From NCBI GenBank assembly GCA_934486455.1, contig CAKSPR010000022.1, forward strand, positions 1-31,319: a stretch of DNA of 31,319 bases, written 5' to 3'. The notes below the pieces were generated by a model that was not told the origin of the DNA, did not search any database, and saw only the letters and a list, made by a program, of their open reading frames with translations. Source of the DNA: an uncultured Eubacteriales bacterium (lineage in GTDB: Bacteria > Bacillota > Clostridia > Oscillospirales > Acutalibacteraceae). A program made the translations under genes and the position numbers. Below are positions 1 to 6,922 of the stretch, in pieces (position 1 is the first letter of the stretch; each line of letters begins with the position of its first letter).

Positions 1-1
1 G

Positions 2-89
2 CCCCTTTAGGGGTGTGGCCTGTAAAATGCCCTTCTAGGGCTTATTCAAGCCTCCGGCTTTGCCGGAGGTTGTGACTCCTTTGTAAGGA
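2..89 (+). other. Array of four tight hairpins at the window edge
   Basis: Four short inverted repeats with loops of 3-4 bases follow each other. They are CCCC/GGGG at 2-13, GCCCT/AGGGC at 29-41, CCTCCGGC/GCCGGAGG at 51-69 and TCCTT/AAGGA at 77-89. No open frame explains them. They could be the 3' part of a structured RNA, or the hairpin-rich right end of an IS200/IS605-type (TnpB) element whose body lies left of the window. The second hairpin is followed by TTATTCAAG, and IS605-family ends are known to carry subterminal hairpins followed by a TCAA- or TTCAC-like cleavage motif. The assignment is open; the hairpins themselves are clear. Confidence 0.45.
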
Positions 90-168
90 ACGCCGAAATC
101 CTAGACTGTGCATTTCTTTTAAAAACACGGGGAGGCGTCTTATTTAAACGGTTTTTTTAAACGGTTTT

Positions 169-207
169 GCCCAACCGACAAGTTTTAAGCGTCGCTTGGG
201 CATTTTT
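169..207 (+). terminator. Possible terminator hairpin
   Basis: GCCCAA at 169-174 pairs with TTGGGC at 196-201. An inner CGAC/GTCG stem at 176-179/191-194 is separated by one mismatched pair and has an 11-base loop. ATTTTT follows at 202-207. It sits directly ahead of a stronger terminator, so the two may act in tandem on a rightward transcript entering from the left edge. Confidence 0.45.
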
Positions 208-209
208 CG

Positions 210-240
210 GCCGATTTTAGTTAAAAATCGGCTTTTATTT
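210..240 (+). terminator. Rho-independent terminator
   Basis: GCCGATTTT at 210-218 pairs perfectly with AAAATCGGC at 224-232 around a five-base loop. TTTTATTT follows at 233-240. This is a strong terminator for a rightward transcript whose gene or RNA lies at or beyond the left edge of the window. Confidence 0.75.
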
Positions 241-330
241 CCCACTTTGCAGTGTGTTTTTGACCTAAAAAACAATAAAAAAGAGTAATTTACCGCCATT
301 TTTAAAAAAAATCAAAAAAATATTATCGAA

Positions 331-355
331 TTATTATTCTAATTAAGAATAATAA
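331..355. repeat. AT-only inverted repeat in the long leader region
   Basis: A perfect 10-bp inverted repeat (TTATTATTCT / AGAATAATAA) with a five-base spacer lies in a very AT-rich stretch. Between 241 and 507 this is the only ordered element I see; there is no credible open frame and no consensus promoter. It could be an operator or a weak hairpin. Confidence 0.35.
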
Positions 356-506
356 GGTTACAAAATTGATAACTTTTTAAATTTTAAAGGGGTTTTTGCC
401 TGAAATTGTATGATTTTGAGTTTTTTTGTAATGAAAATTTCTTTTTCATTTTTAAGTAAACACGAGAAATTAAACAAATTTTAAAGAAAACAAAAGAAAA
501 CACCGA

Positions 507-532
507 TGTTTTATAATGGTGATTATAAAACA
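507..532. promoter_or_regulatory. Perfect palindrome over a possible -10 box
   Basis: TGTTTTATAAT at 507-517 is mirrored by ATTATAAAACA at 522-532, with GGTG between. The left arm contains TATAAT (512-517), but no good -35 box lies 16-18 bp upstream, so initiation here would need an activator or another sigma factor. A palindrome of 11-bp arms on a -10 box is a typical repressor site. It sits just ahead of the small open frame at 548. Confidence 0.4.
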
Positions 533-547
533 CGACAGGGGGTCATT

Positions 548-625
548 ATGCACAAAAGAGGTTACAGCCGTAATACAGAAAATGCCAATAACCGCATTTG
601 TAACACTTTTGTAACCGTTTTATAA
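548..625 (+). CDS. Candidate 25-residue leader peptide
   Basis: A short open frame runs from ATG at 548 to TAA at 623-625. It is preceded by AGGGGG (537-542) with a five-base spacer, which is a good ribosome binding site. The peptide begins MHKRGYSRNTEN and ends in the hydrophobic run FVTVL; it contains three arginines and one cysteine. I recognise no family. Its position, after a palindromic operator-like site and overlapping sequences that can pair in two alternative ways, suggests a regulatory leader for the cell-wall gene at 817. It could equally be a chance frame, since a second promoter lies between it and that gene. Confidence 0.3.
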   Translation: MHKRGYSRNTENANNRICNTFVTVL

Positions 626-662
626 GTCTCTTTGGGCATTATTTTTTGTCTTTCTGCCCAAA
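560..662 (+). other. Alternative pairing sequences and hairpin around the leader frame
   Basis: GGTTAC at 560-565 can pair with GTAAC at 600-604 or with GTAACC at 611-616, so two mutually exclusive folds are possible. An inner hairpin AAATGC/GCATTT (580-585/594-599) favours the first. Further on, TTTGGGCA (631-638) pairs with TGCCCAAA (655-662) around a 16-base loop. The last hairpin is followed by A residues, not T residues, so it is not a standard terminator on this strand. Confidence 0.3.
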
Positions 663-682
663 AAAAACTTCTAAACCGAATG

Positions 683-711
683 TTGACTGCTTCGCTTTTG
701 GTTCATATAAT
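683..711 (+). promoter_or_regulatory. Strong vegetative promoter for the 3D-domain gene
   Basis: TTGACT at 683-688 and TATAAT at 706-711 are separated by exactly 17 bp. Transcription would begin near 718, giving a leader of about 100 bases before the ATG at 817. Confidence 0.75.
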
Positions 712-731
712 AATCAAGGCTCGAAACAACT

Positions 732-753
732 CCGCAAAAAATTTGTTTTGCGG
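732..753 (+). promoter_or_regulatory. Hairpin in the 5' leader of the 3D-domain gene
   Basis: CCGCAAAA at 732-739 pairs with TTTTGCGG at 746-753 around a six-base loop. GGCTCG occurs on both sides of the stem (718-723 and 752-757). No T-tract follows, so it is a leader structure, not a terminator. I looked for a cyclic-di-AMP riboswitch here, because such genes often have one, and did not find its conserved pieces. Confidence 0.4.
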
Positions 754-816
754 CTCGGGCTAATCGGCGCCATCAGCGACTTATTTGCGGCGCTCTTTTG
801 AAAGGAATTTTATCTT

Positions 817-1989
817 ATGTTTAGTTTCAACGACAATGCAAAAGGTATCCTGCGCTTTGTCAGAACCCCTGTTATCGTGCTTGTCATCTTCACATTGCTT
901 ATGTCGAGCACGGTTCTCGCCTTTACGGCGGGAAGGAATGAACGCCCCCTTACGGTATACAACAAGGGCGAAAAAAAGGTTTTCTCCACCGTTCTCACCG
1001 AGGTCGACAAAATGATTTCGACCTACGGTATTGAGATTTCGGAAAACGACGGCTATGAGCTTTACGAAAACGACAACGGCTATTACCTTTCGGTAGGCAG
1101 CCCCTTCACCCTCACGGTGACCAAGGACGGCGAAACAAAAACCGGAGCTTTTTATTGCAGCTCTCTTGAGATAGCCCTTGAAAGGCTCGGAAGTCTTCCC
1201 ACCGTCAGCTATTCGGTCGACCTTCCCCTTAACACCATTCTCACCGAGGACACGGCCGTGACCGTGGCGTACAACTACACCGTTTACGAGACCGCAACCG
1301 AGGAAATTCCCTTTGAAACCGTATATACCGATTCCGACGAGCTTTTCGAGGGAGAGGAAAAGGTTAAGACCGAGGGCGTAAACGGCCTTTGCCAAAAAAG
1401 CTATAAGGTAATTTACAGCGACCAAAACGAGATCTCCCGAGAGGAACTTTCGTCAACCACCGTTAATGAGCCTGTAACCGCCGAGGTTTTAAAGGGCACA
1501 AAGCAAAAGCAGTCCGGTGCGTCGGCAGCGACCTACAGCTCATCGGCCGCAGGAACCGAGACGGTTGCCGCAGCGGACGCTGTTAAAACCTCCGATTCGG
1601 GAATTACTTCCTCGGCCGAGGTCAACGGCAGACTGGTTTCTCCCTTGAGCGTGGGAAGCCCCATCGAGGTTGACGAAAACGGTCGTCCGCTTAATTATTC
1701 CAAATGCATAACCGCCGTTGCAACGGCATATTCCCCAGAGGACGGCAACATCACAGCTACCGGAGAGCCGGCACAGCTGGGATATATCGCCGTCAACCCC
1801 CGCCAGATCCCCTACGGTACCATGATGTACATTCGCGCCTCCGACGGAAGCTATATCTACGGTGTGGCCAAGGCGGCCGATACCGGCGGATTTATAAGCA
1901 ACTCCACCGTTAAGGTTGACCTTTTCTTCTGGGACGGCTCTTCGGCCATGAACTTCGGCAGAAGAAATGTCGAAATTTACTTTATCTGA
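817..1989 (+). CDS. Cell-wall protein with DUF348/G5-like and 3D domains
   Basis: The 390-residue product resembles the RpfB/YabE group of wall-active proteins. It has a short cytoplasmic N-terminus and a single membrane anchor or signal segment at about residues 17-36. A beta-rich DUF348-like stretch covers about 43-150 and a G5-like stretch about 155-230. A Ser/Ala/Thr-rich linker (230-265) leads to a C-terminal 3D domain (about 297-390). The 3D domain carries ATAYS, IPYG, AADTGG (Asp355), VDLFF (Asp368) and FGRR. The first of the three family aspartates is Asn326 here (AVNP instead of AVDP). The 3D domain has a double-psi barrel fold like that of MltA lytic transglycosylases, so peptidoglycan cleavage or remodelling is likely. 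The start is supported by GAAAGGA upstream. It is transcribed alone from the 683-711 promoter and ends at two terminators. Confidence 0.85.
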   Translation: MFSFNDNAKGILRFVRTPVIVLVIFTLLMSSTVLAFTAGRNERPLTVYNKGEKKVFSTVLTEVDKMISTYGIEISENDGYELYENDNGYYLSVGSPFTLTVTKDGETKTGAFYCSSLEIALERLGSLPTVSYSVDLPLNTILTEDTAVTVAYNYTVYETATEEIPFETVYTDSDELFEGEEKVKTEGVNGLCQKSYKVIYSDQNEISREELSSTTVNEPVTAEVLKGTKQKQSGASAATYSSSAAGTETVAAADAVKTSDSGITSSAEVNGRLVSPLSVGSPIEVDENGRPLNYSKCITAVATAYSPEDGNITATGEPAQLGYIAVNPRQIPYGTMMYIRASDGSYIYGVAKAADTGGFISNSTVKVDLFFWDGSSAMNFGRRNVEIYFI

Positions 1990-2109
1990 TTTTTCGCCGG
2001 GGACTTTGACACGGCAGATCACAACCGACATGACCCGGGCGACAAAAAACCGTCGGGTCGGGCGTATGATGTTTCAAAAAACTTTAATTGCTTTAAAACT
2101 TTGGACCTT

Positions 2110-2145
2110 AAAAGGACTTCGGTATAACCGGGGTCCTTTTGTTTT
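2110..2145 (+). terminator. Terminator after the 3D-domain gene
   Basis: AAAAGGAC at 2110-2117 pairs with GTCCTTTT at 2133-2140, with an inner CGG/CCG stem. GTTTTG follows at 2141-2146. Confidence 0.7.
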
Positions 2146-2182
2146 GAGAAGCCTTTAGGCAAGGGGCTGTTTTAAATATCTT

Positions 2183-2211
2183 GCGCGGTTTTTCGGCCGC
2201 GCGGTTTTTCT
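2183..2211 (+). terminator. Second terminator-like hairpin
   Basis: GCGCGG at 2183-2188 pairs with CCGCGC at 2197-2202, followed by GGTTTTTCTTT. It backs up the hairpin at 2110 and lies just ahead of the coaX promoter. Confidence 0.55.
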
Positions 2212-2221
2212 TTGCGGCTTG

Positions 2222-2250
2222 TTGATTTTTGAGCGTAATTATGTTAAAAT
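2222..2250 (+). promoter_or_regulatory. Promoter for coaX
   Basis: TTGATT at 2222-2227 and TAAAAT at 2245-2250 are spaced by 17 bp. The start site near 2257 lies downstream of the first in-frame ATG (2229), which rules that ATG out as the coaX start. Confidence 0.6.
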
Positions 2251-2354
2251 ACATCTATATCGCCTTAACGCGCTGTTTTAACCTATGGCGCCTGCTCCGA
2301 GGGCGGCCGGGCGCTTATATAATTTCTGAATATCAAAACGGGAAGTGTAGTTCT

Positions 2355-3119
2355 GTGGTAATTGTTTTTGATGTGGGGAACACCTGCACAACCATCGGCT
2401 TTTTTTGCGGAGAGCAGCTAAAGGGCTCGATAAGAATGTCCACCGAGGTGGAGCGTACCGGCGACCAGTATGCCGTCGACCTTTACAATCTCATAAAATT
2501 GGAGGGCTTCGATTTTGAAGCCTTTGACGGTGCCATTGCCGCGTCGGTCGTTCCTGCGGTCAATGTAGCTCTTAAACAGGCGGTCAAAAAGGTGCTGGGG
2601 CTTTCTCTTTGCATAGTCGGTCCCGGGGTCAAAACCGGCCTTAACATTAAAATAGACAATCCCGCCCAGCTCGGTGCCGACCTTGTGGTGGGAGGGGTCG
2701 CCGCCGCGGCAAAATATCATCTTCCCTGCATTATATTCGACATGGGGACGGCCAACACCATAAGCGTGTTGAATGAAAGGGGAGAGTTCCTCGGAGGGAC
2801 GATCACGGCCGGAATGGGGATTTCTCTCGATGCCCTGGCCTCAAAAACCGCCCAGCTTCCCTTTATCGAGCTTGAAAATCCCGGAGCGGTTATCGGAACA
2901 AATACCGTCGAATCGATGAAATCCGGTCTTATATACGGCACCGCCGCCATGATGGACGGAATGGCGCAGCGCATTGAAGAGGAGCTTGGCCAAAAGGCCA
3001 CACTGATCGCGACGGGGGGAAGAGCCGCCGCCGTTACCGCCTACTGCAAGAGGGATTATATTCTCAACAGCAATCTGCTTTTAGAGGGGCTTAACATGAT
3101 CTATAATAAAAATAAATGA
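2355..3119 (+). CDS. coaX: Type III pantothenate kinase
   Basis: CoaX phosphorylates pantothenate with ATP, the first step of coenzyme A synthesis, in the cytoplasm. The 254-residue product opens with the phosphate-binding DVGNT motif of the ASKHA fold. It carries NPAQLGADLVVGG in the middle, then FDMGTANTISV and GGTITAGMGISLDAL, all typical of this monovalent-cation-dependent family. The open frame extends 126 bases further upstream, but a promoter sits in that stretch. Family members begin directly with the VIVFDVGNT strand, so I chose the GTG at 2355. GGGAAG about ten bases upstream is a modest binding site. The length matches the family's usual 255 or so. It is followed by a 194-base gap before tsaD and may be monocistronic. 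Confidence 0.92.
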   Translation: MVIVFDVGNTCTTIGFFCGEQLKGSIRMSTEVERTGDQYAVDLYNLIKLEGFDFEAFDGAIAASVVPAVNVALKQAVKKVLGLSLCIVGPGVKTGLNIKIDNPAQLGADLVVGGVAAAAKYHLPCIIFDMGTANTISVLNERGEFLGGTITAGMGISLDALASKTAQLPFIELENPGAVIGTNTVESMKSGLIYGTAAMMDGMAQRIEEELGQKATLIATGGRAAAVTAYCKRDYILNSNLLLEGLNMIYNKNK

Positions 3120-3153
3120 GCTTTGCGGCAAGGGTATTGACGGCCTTTATTTG

Positions 3154-3192
3154 AGAGGCTCCTTCAGTCGCCGCGTTTTGCGGCACACCTCT
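3154..3192 (+). terminator. Weak terminator-like hairpin after coaX
   Basis: AGAGG (3154-3158) pairs with CCTCT (3188-3192) and encloses GCCGC/GCGGC (3170-3174/3180-3184). Only TT and then A residues follow, so termination would be weak. Apart from this I see nothing definite in 3120-3313. Confidence 0.3.
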
Positions 3193-3313
3193 TTAAAAAG
3201 CTTTTAAGATGCACGGCACTGCGGCAATTACAGACCGACCCTGTCGGCTCGGCCGCGCTTGTCCGAAACACCCCTTAAGAGCAAAATCATCAGCAAAGGA
3301 AATTGACCGAAAT

Positions 3314-4318
3314 ATGAAAATTCTCGCAATAGAATCCTCCTGCGACGACACTGCCGCCGCAGTTACCGAGGGGAGAAGGGTGCTGTCCGCAGCCGTCGCC
3401 TCTCAAATAATGACCCACAGGGTCTTCGGAGGGGTGGTTCCCGAAATTGCCTCCCGCCGGCATACCGAGAGTATTTGCGCCGTTACCGAAAAGGCGCTAA
3501 GCTTAGCGGGGCTGTCAATCGGCGAAATCGACGCCGTAGCCGTCACCGCATATCCCGGGCTTATAGGCTCGCTTCTTGTGGGGGTCAATTTTGCAAAGGG
3601 ACTGTGCCTTTCGTCGGGCAGGCCGCTGTGCGGGGTACATCATCTGCGCTCCCACATTGCGGCAAACTATATTACCCACGCCGATCTCGAGCCGCCCTTT
3701 CTTTGTCTTGTGGTATCGGGCGGAAATACCCAGATAGTTGTGGTGGACGATTATACAAAATTCCGCGTGCTGGGAAAAACGCGGGACGACGCGGCGGGGG
3801 AATGCTTCGACAAGACCGCCCGCGCCATGGGGATGAGCTATCCCGGCGGGGTGGAGCTTGATCTTGTGGCCGAAAAGGGCGATCCGTCGAAATTTAAGCT
3901 CCCCACACCCTCGGTGGACGGAAGCCTTTTTGATTTCAGCTTTTCGGGGCTTAAAACCGCCGTCATAAATATAATACACAATGCCGATCAGAAAAAACAA
4001 AGTTATTCGAAAGAGGATCTGTCGGCAGCCGTCAGGCAAAAGGTGTGCGACATATGCGTCGAAAAAACCATGCTTTGCGCAGAAAAAGAGGGCTTTGACA
4101 GGATAGCCGTTGCGGGCGGAGTTTCGGCCAATTCTCTGCTTAGAAGGAAGCTTCTTGAAAGCTGTGAAAAATCGGGGAAAAGACTGTTCCTCCCCGAGCT
4201 TAAATACTGCGGAGACAACGCCGCCATGGTGGGAGTTCAGGGGTATTATGAGCTGCTCGCCGGAAACAGGGCGGATATGGGGCTTAACGCCGCCGCCACA
4301 AGGAACATTAAGGATTGA
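3314..4318 (+). CDS. tsaD: tRNA N6-threonylcarbamoyladenosine transferase TsaD
   Basis: TsaD is the catalytic subunit that transfers the threonylcarbamoyl group from TsaC/TsaB-made adenylate to A37 of ANN-decoding tRNAs. The 334-residue protein shows the ASKHA hallmarks in order. ESSCDDTAAAV is at residues 7-17, followed by FGGVVPEIASRRHTE and then the metal-binding HxxxH (His110, His114, within HHLRSH). Later come LVVSGGNTQIV, DDAAGECFDKTARAMG, FSFSGLKTAV, VAGGVSANSLLR and YCGDNAAMVG. The longest frame starts 105 bases earlier at 3209, but that extension has no family counterpart. The ATG at 3314 has AAAGGA upstream, at a slightly long spacing of 13 bases. The tsaB, tsaE and rimI genes often found next to tsaD are absent here. 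Confidence 0.95.
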   Translation: MKILAIESSCDDTAAAVTEGRRVLSAAVASQIMTHRVFGGVVPEIASRRHTESICAVTEKALSLAGLSIGEIDAVAVTAYPGLIGSLLVGVNFAKGLCLSSGRPLCGVHHLRSHIAANYITHADLEPPFLCLVVSGGNTQIVVVDDYTKFRVLGKTRDDAAGECFDKTARAMGMSYPGGVELDLVAEKGDPSKFKLPTPSVDGSLFDFSFSGLKTAVINIIHNADQKKQSYSKEDLSAAVRQKVCDICVEKTMLCAEKEGFDRIAVAGGVSANSLLRRKLLESCEKSGKRLFLPELKYCGDNAAMVGVQGYYELLAGNRADMGLNAAATRNIKD

Positions 4319-4492
4319 CCTTCACTGACACGGCAGAGGGCTGCACTTTGCTTAAACCGCTGCCCGGCCGAGCTGCCCGCCCCACGGTTTATTACGGCGT
4401 TGATCATGCGATTTTGATTTGTCAGACCGTATGCCCGCAATGACCGTGCACTGATTGACATTAATTCTATTATTTATATCAGGAGTATTTTT

Positions 4493-5422
4493 ATGAAAAA
4501 ACTTTTTTGCCGTTTTGCGGCCGCTTTTCTTGCCGCTGCCGTGATGCTCTGTCTTTCTTCCTGCAAAAAGGATGAACAGGAGCAAGTTTCGAAGGAGGGC
4601 GAAGAAAAGCTAAGCATCGTGACCACTCTTTTCCCTCAATATGATTTTGCAAAAAAAATAGCGGGGGACAAGGCCGATGTTAAACTTTTGCTGTCGCCCG
4701 GCGTGGAGGCTCATTCCTATGACCCCACCATTCAGGATATTTCGGCTATCGGAAGCTGTGATCTGTTTCTTTACACGGGAGACGGAATGGAGCCTTGGGT
4801 TAAGCGGGTGCTTTCGGGCGCCTCGGTGGGACAGAAAACCGCCGTTATCGATCTTTCCTCGGCCGTTACCCTCAAGGACGACATCGACGGAGACGAAAAG
4901 GATCCTCATATGTGGCTGGACATGAAAAACGCCGTTATCATGGTCGATGAAATAAGCTCGGCGCTTTGCGGGAAACAGCCCGAAAACAAGGATTATTACA
5001 CCGAAAACGCCGACGCATTAAAGGCCGAGCTTAACGATCTTGACGGGCAGTTTAAGCAAACGGTTCAAAATGCGGGAGACAAAAAAATCTTTTTCGGCGG
5101 ACGGTTTGCCTATAAATATTTCACCGATGCCTATAACCTTAAATATGAAACTGTTTATAATTCCTGCACCACCGATGTGGAGCCCAGCTCCAAAACCGTC
5201 GCAAAAATAACCGAGGACATAAAGGCCTCGGGAGCAAAATACATCTTCCACGAGGAGCTTGCCGATCCCAAGGTGGCGCGGTCGATTGCCGATGCTGCGG
5301 GCTGTTCTCTCGCCGAGTTCAGCACGGCTCACAATCTTTCCAAAGAGGATTTTGAAAGCGGCGTTTCCTTTGTGGACATCATGAAAAGAAATTTGGAAAA
5401 TCTAAAGAAGGGTCTTGCCTAA
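4493..5422 (+). CDS. znuA: Zinc/manganese ABC transporter substrate-binding lipoprotein
   Basis: The 309-residue protein captures a divalent metal outside the membrane and delivers it to the ZnuB permease. It has a lipoprotein signal with LSSC (Cys24), then the ZnuA/TroA fold. The first metal-ligand motif is AHSYDPT (His74) and the second is DPHMWLD (His139). At the third ligand position, where many family members have His, this protein has FGGRFAYKY (Arg204). A similar GDRFPFRY variant is, from memory, common in Clostridia, so this is probably a subfamily trait. The low-complexity His-rich loop of ZnuA is absent. AGGAG at 4481-4485 is a good binding site. The gap 4319-4492 holds TTGACA at 4455 but no -10 box at proper spacing, and I could not find a Zur palindrome. 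It overlaps znuC by one base. Confidence 0.88.
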   Translation: MKKLFCRFAAAFLAAAVMLCLSSCKKDEQEQVSKEGEEKLSIVTTLFPQYDFAKKIAGDKADVKLLLSPGVEAHSYDPTIQDISAIGSCDLFLYTGDGMEPWVKRVLSGASVGQKTAVIDLSSAVTLKDDIDGDEKDPHMWLDMKNAVIMVDEISSALCGKQPENKDYYTENADALKAELNDLDGQFKQTVQNAGDKKIFFGGRFAYKYFTDAYNLKYETVYNSCTTDVEPSSKTVAKITEDIKASGAKYIFHEELADPKVARSIADAAGCSLAEFSTAHNLSKEDFESGVSFVDIMKRNLENLKKGLA

Positions 5423-6114
5423 TGAACATCCTTTCGGTAAAAAACTTAACGGTATCATACGGGAGGGTTCCGGCTTTGCAGAATGTCTCTCTCGATGTGG
5501 AGCAGGGGCAGTACCTCTGTCTTGTGGGCAACAACGGCTCCGGAAAATCCACCCTGCTAAAGGCAATAATGGGGCTTGTGCCCACCGACGGCGGCAGCGT
5601 TAATACCCCCCTCTCGCCCGATGAAATATCATATCTTCCCCAGCAAAATCCCGTTGAGAAAGGTTTCCCTGCCACGGTAAAAGAGGTTGTGCTGACAGGC
5701 ACGCAAAAAAGCGGAAGAAGGTTTTCCACCTTCTATTCAAAGGAGGACAAGGCGCTTGCAGGGGCTGCCATTGAAAAAATGGGGATACAGTCCATCGCCG
5801 ACAAGCGCATAGGCGGTCTTTCGGGCGGCCAGCAGCAAAGGGTCATGCTTGCACGGTCGATTTGCCGAAAGCCCAAGCTTTTGTTTCTTGACGAGCCCTG
5901 CGCGGGGCTTGACGCAGGCATCTCGGCCGAGATTTACACAATGCTCAAGCAGTTTAACGCCGACGGTATGACGGTGGTCATGGTCTCTCACGATATGGAG
6001 GAGATCGGCAAATACGCCGACCGTGTTATTGTAATCAATCAAAAAATAGAATTTGACGGGAATGCCGAGGCATGGCACTTTTATCATCATCACAGGGGGT
6101 GCAAGCATGAGTGA
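5422..6114 (+). CDS. znuC: Zinc/manganese ABC transporter ATPase
   Basis: This is the ATP-hydrolysing subunit of the metal importer, a 230-residue protein on the cytoplasmic face. It has Walker A GNNGSGKST, a Q-loop in SYLPQQNP, the signature LSGGQQQR, Walker B LLFLDEP followed by CAGLDA, and the H-loop histidine in VMVSHD. The last dozen residues are unusually rich in histidine and include a cysteine (AWHFYHHHRGCKHE). They could bind the transported metal as a small regulatory tail, though this is inference. The start codon overlaps the znuA stop by one base, and the stop lies inside the znuB start region, so the three genes are translationally coupled. Confidence 0.93.
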   Translation: MNILSVKNLTVSYGRVPALQNVSLDVEQGQYLCLVGNNGSGKSTLLKAIMGLVPTDGGSVNTPLSPDEISYLPQQNPVEKGFPATVKEVVLTGTQKSGRRFSTFYSKEDKALAGAAIEKMGIQSIADKRIGGLSGGQQQRVMLARSICRKPKLLFLDEPCAGLDAGISAEIYTMLKQFNADGMTVVMVSHDMEEIGKYADRVIVINQKIEFDGNAEAWHFYHHHRGCKHE

Positions 6115-6922
6115 GTTTTTGTCGGCTCTTTCCCAGCCCTTTATGACCCGCGCCCTTATCGTCGGAACGGTTATATCCGTGTGCGCCGCCCTGCTCGGGG
6201 TGATATTGGTACTCAAGCGCTATGCCCTAATCGGTCACGGCCTTGCAGACATCGGCTTTGCTTCTCTGTCTCTTGCCATTGCCCTCGGGTGGTCGCCTAT
6301 TTATGTTTCCATGCCCATCGTGGCGGCGGCCTCCTTTGCCATTATGCTCATAAGCCAGAAAAGCGGGGGAAACGGCGATACCGCCATCGGTGTGGTTTCA
6401 ACGGGGGCTTTATCCCTCGGAATAATAATAACCTACCTTTCGGGCGGAATGAGCGTTGATGTGTACAGCTATATGTTCGGAAGCATTCTCGGCACAACCG
6501 ATACCGACCTTGTGCTAAGCATAATTCTCGGGCTGGTGGTCATTGTGGCCTTTATATTGCTTTATAACCGCCTTTTCATGGTAACCTACGACGAGATTTA
6601 TGCCAAGGCCTGCGGAATAAATGTTACCCTTTATCAGTTTTTCATCTCTTTTTTGACCGCAGTGACGGTAGTTATCGGAATGAGAATGATGGGCACCCTG
6701 CTCATCGCGAGCTTAATTATTTTCCCTGCCCTCATATCAAAGCGGCTGGTCAAAAGTTTTAAATCGGTGGTGGTCGTTTCGTCGGTCGTGTCGGTGGTGT
6801 GCTTTCTTTTGGGACTTTTCCTGTCCTTCTTTTTAAATCTTCCGGTGGGGGCTTCGATCGTGGCCGTTAATATGATGGCCCTGCTTGTGGCCGCCGTGAC
6901 TTCGAAGGTGAGGGGATTATGA
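6107..6922 (+). CDS. znuB: Zinc/manganese ABC transporter permease
   Basis: This 271-residue integral membrane subunit belongs to the ABC-3 permease family. It begins FLSALSQPFMTRALIVGT and continues with GVILVLKRYALIGHGLADIGFA, the family's conserved early segment broken here by single substitutions. It has about eight hydrophobic helices. The family motif is visible late in the protein as GMRMMGTLLIASLIIFPA. The ATG at 6107 was chosen because AGGGGG (6094-6099) lies seven bases upstream and the protein then starts just ahead of its first helix; the longer frame adds 18 residues that lie entirely inside znuC. It overlaps znuC by eight bases and bioY by four (ATGA). Confidence 0.92.
   Translation: MSEFLSALSQPFMTRALIVGTVISVCAALLGVILVLKRYALIGHGLADIGFASLSLAIALGWSPIYVSMPIVAAASFAIMLISQKSGGNGDTAIGVVSTGALSLGIIITYLSGGMSVDVYSYMFGSILGTTDTDLVLSIILGLVVIVAFILLYNRLFMVTYDEIYAKACGINVTLYQFFISFLTAVTVVIGMRMMGTLLIASLIIFPALISKRLVKSFKSVVVVSSVVSVVCFLLGLFLSFFLNLPVGASIVAVNMMALLVAAVTSKVRGL

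Noticed and set aside
718..816. Cyclic-di-AMP (ydaO) riboswitch ahead of the 3D-domain gene
   Set aside because: Such riboswitches often precede wall-hydrolase genes, but the conserved internal segments of the motif are missing; only a simple hairpin is present.
1967..2158. 63-codon plus-strand frame after the 3D-domain gene
   Set aside because: It overlaps the gene's end and runs through a terminator hairpin, with no binding site.
2229..2354. N-terminal extension of coaX from the ATG at 2229
   Set aside because: The -10 box at 2245-2250 is within it, and CoaX proteins start right at the DVGNT strand.
4319..4492. Zur or Fur operator and promoter ahead of znuA
   Set aside because: No TCGTAATNATTACGA-like palindrome is present, and TTGACA at 4455 has no -10 box at an acceptable distance.
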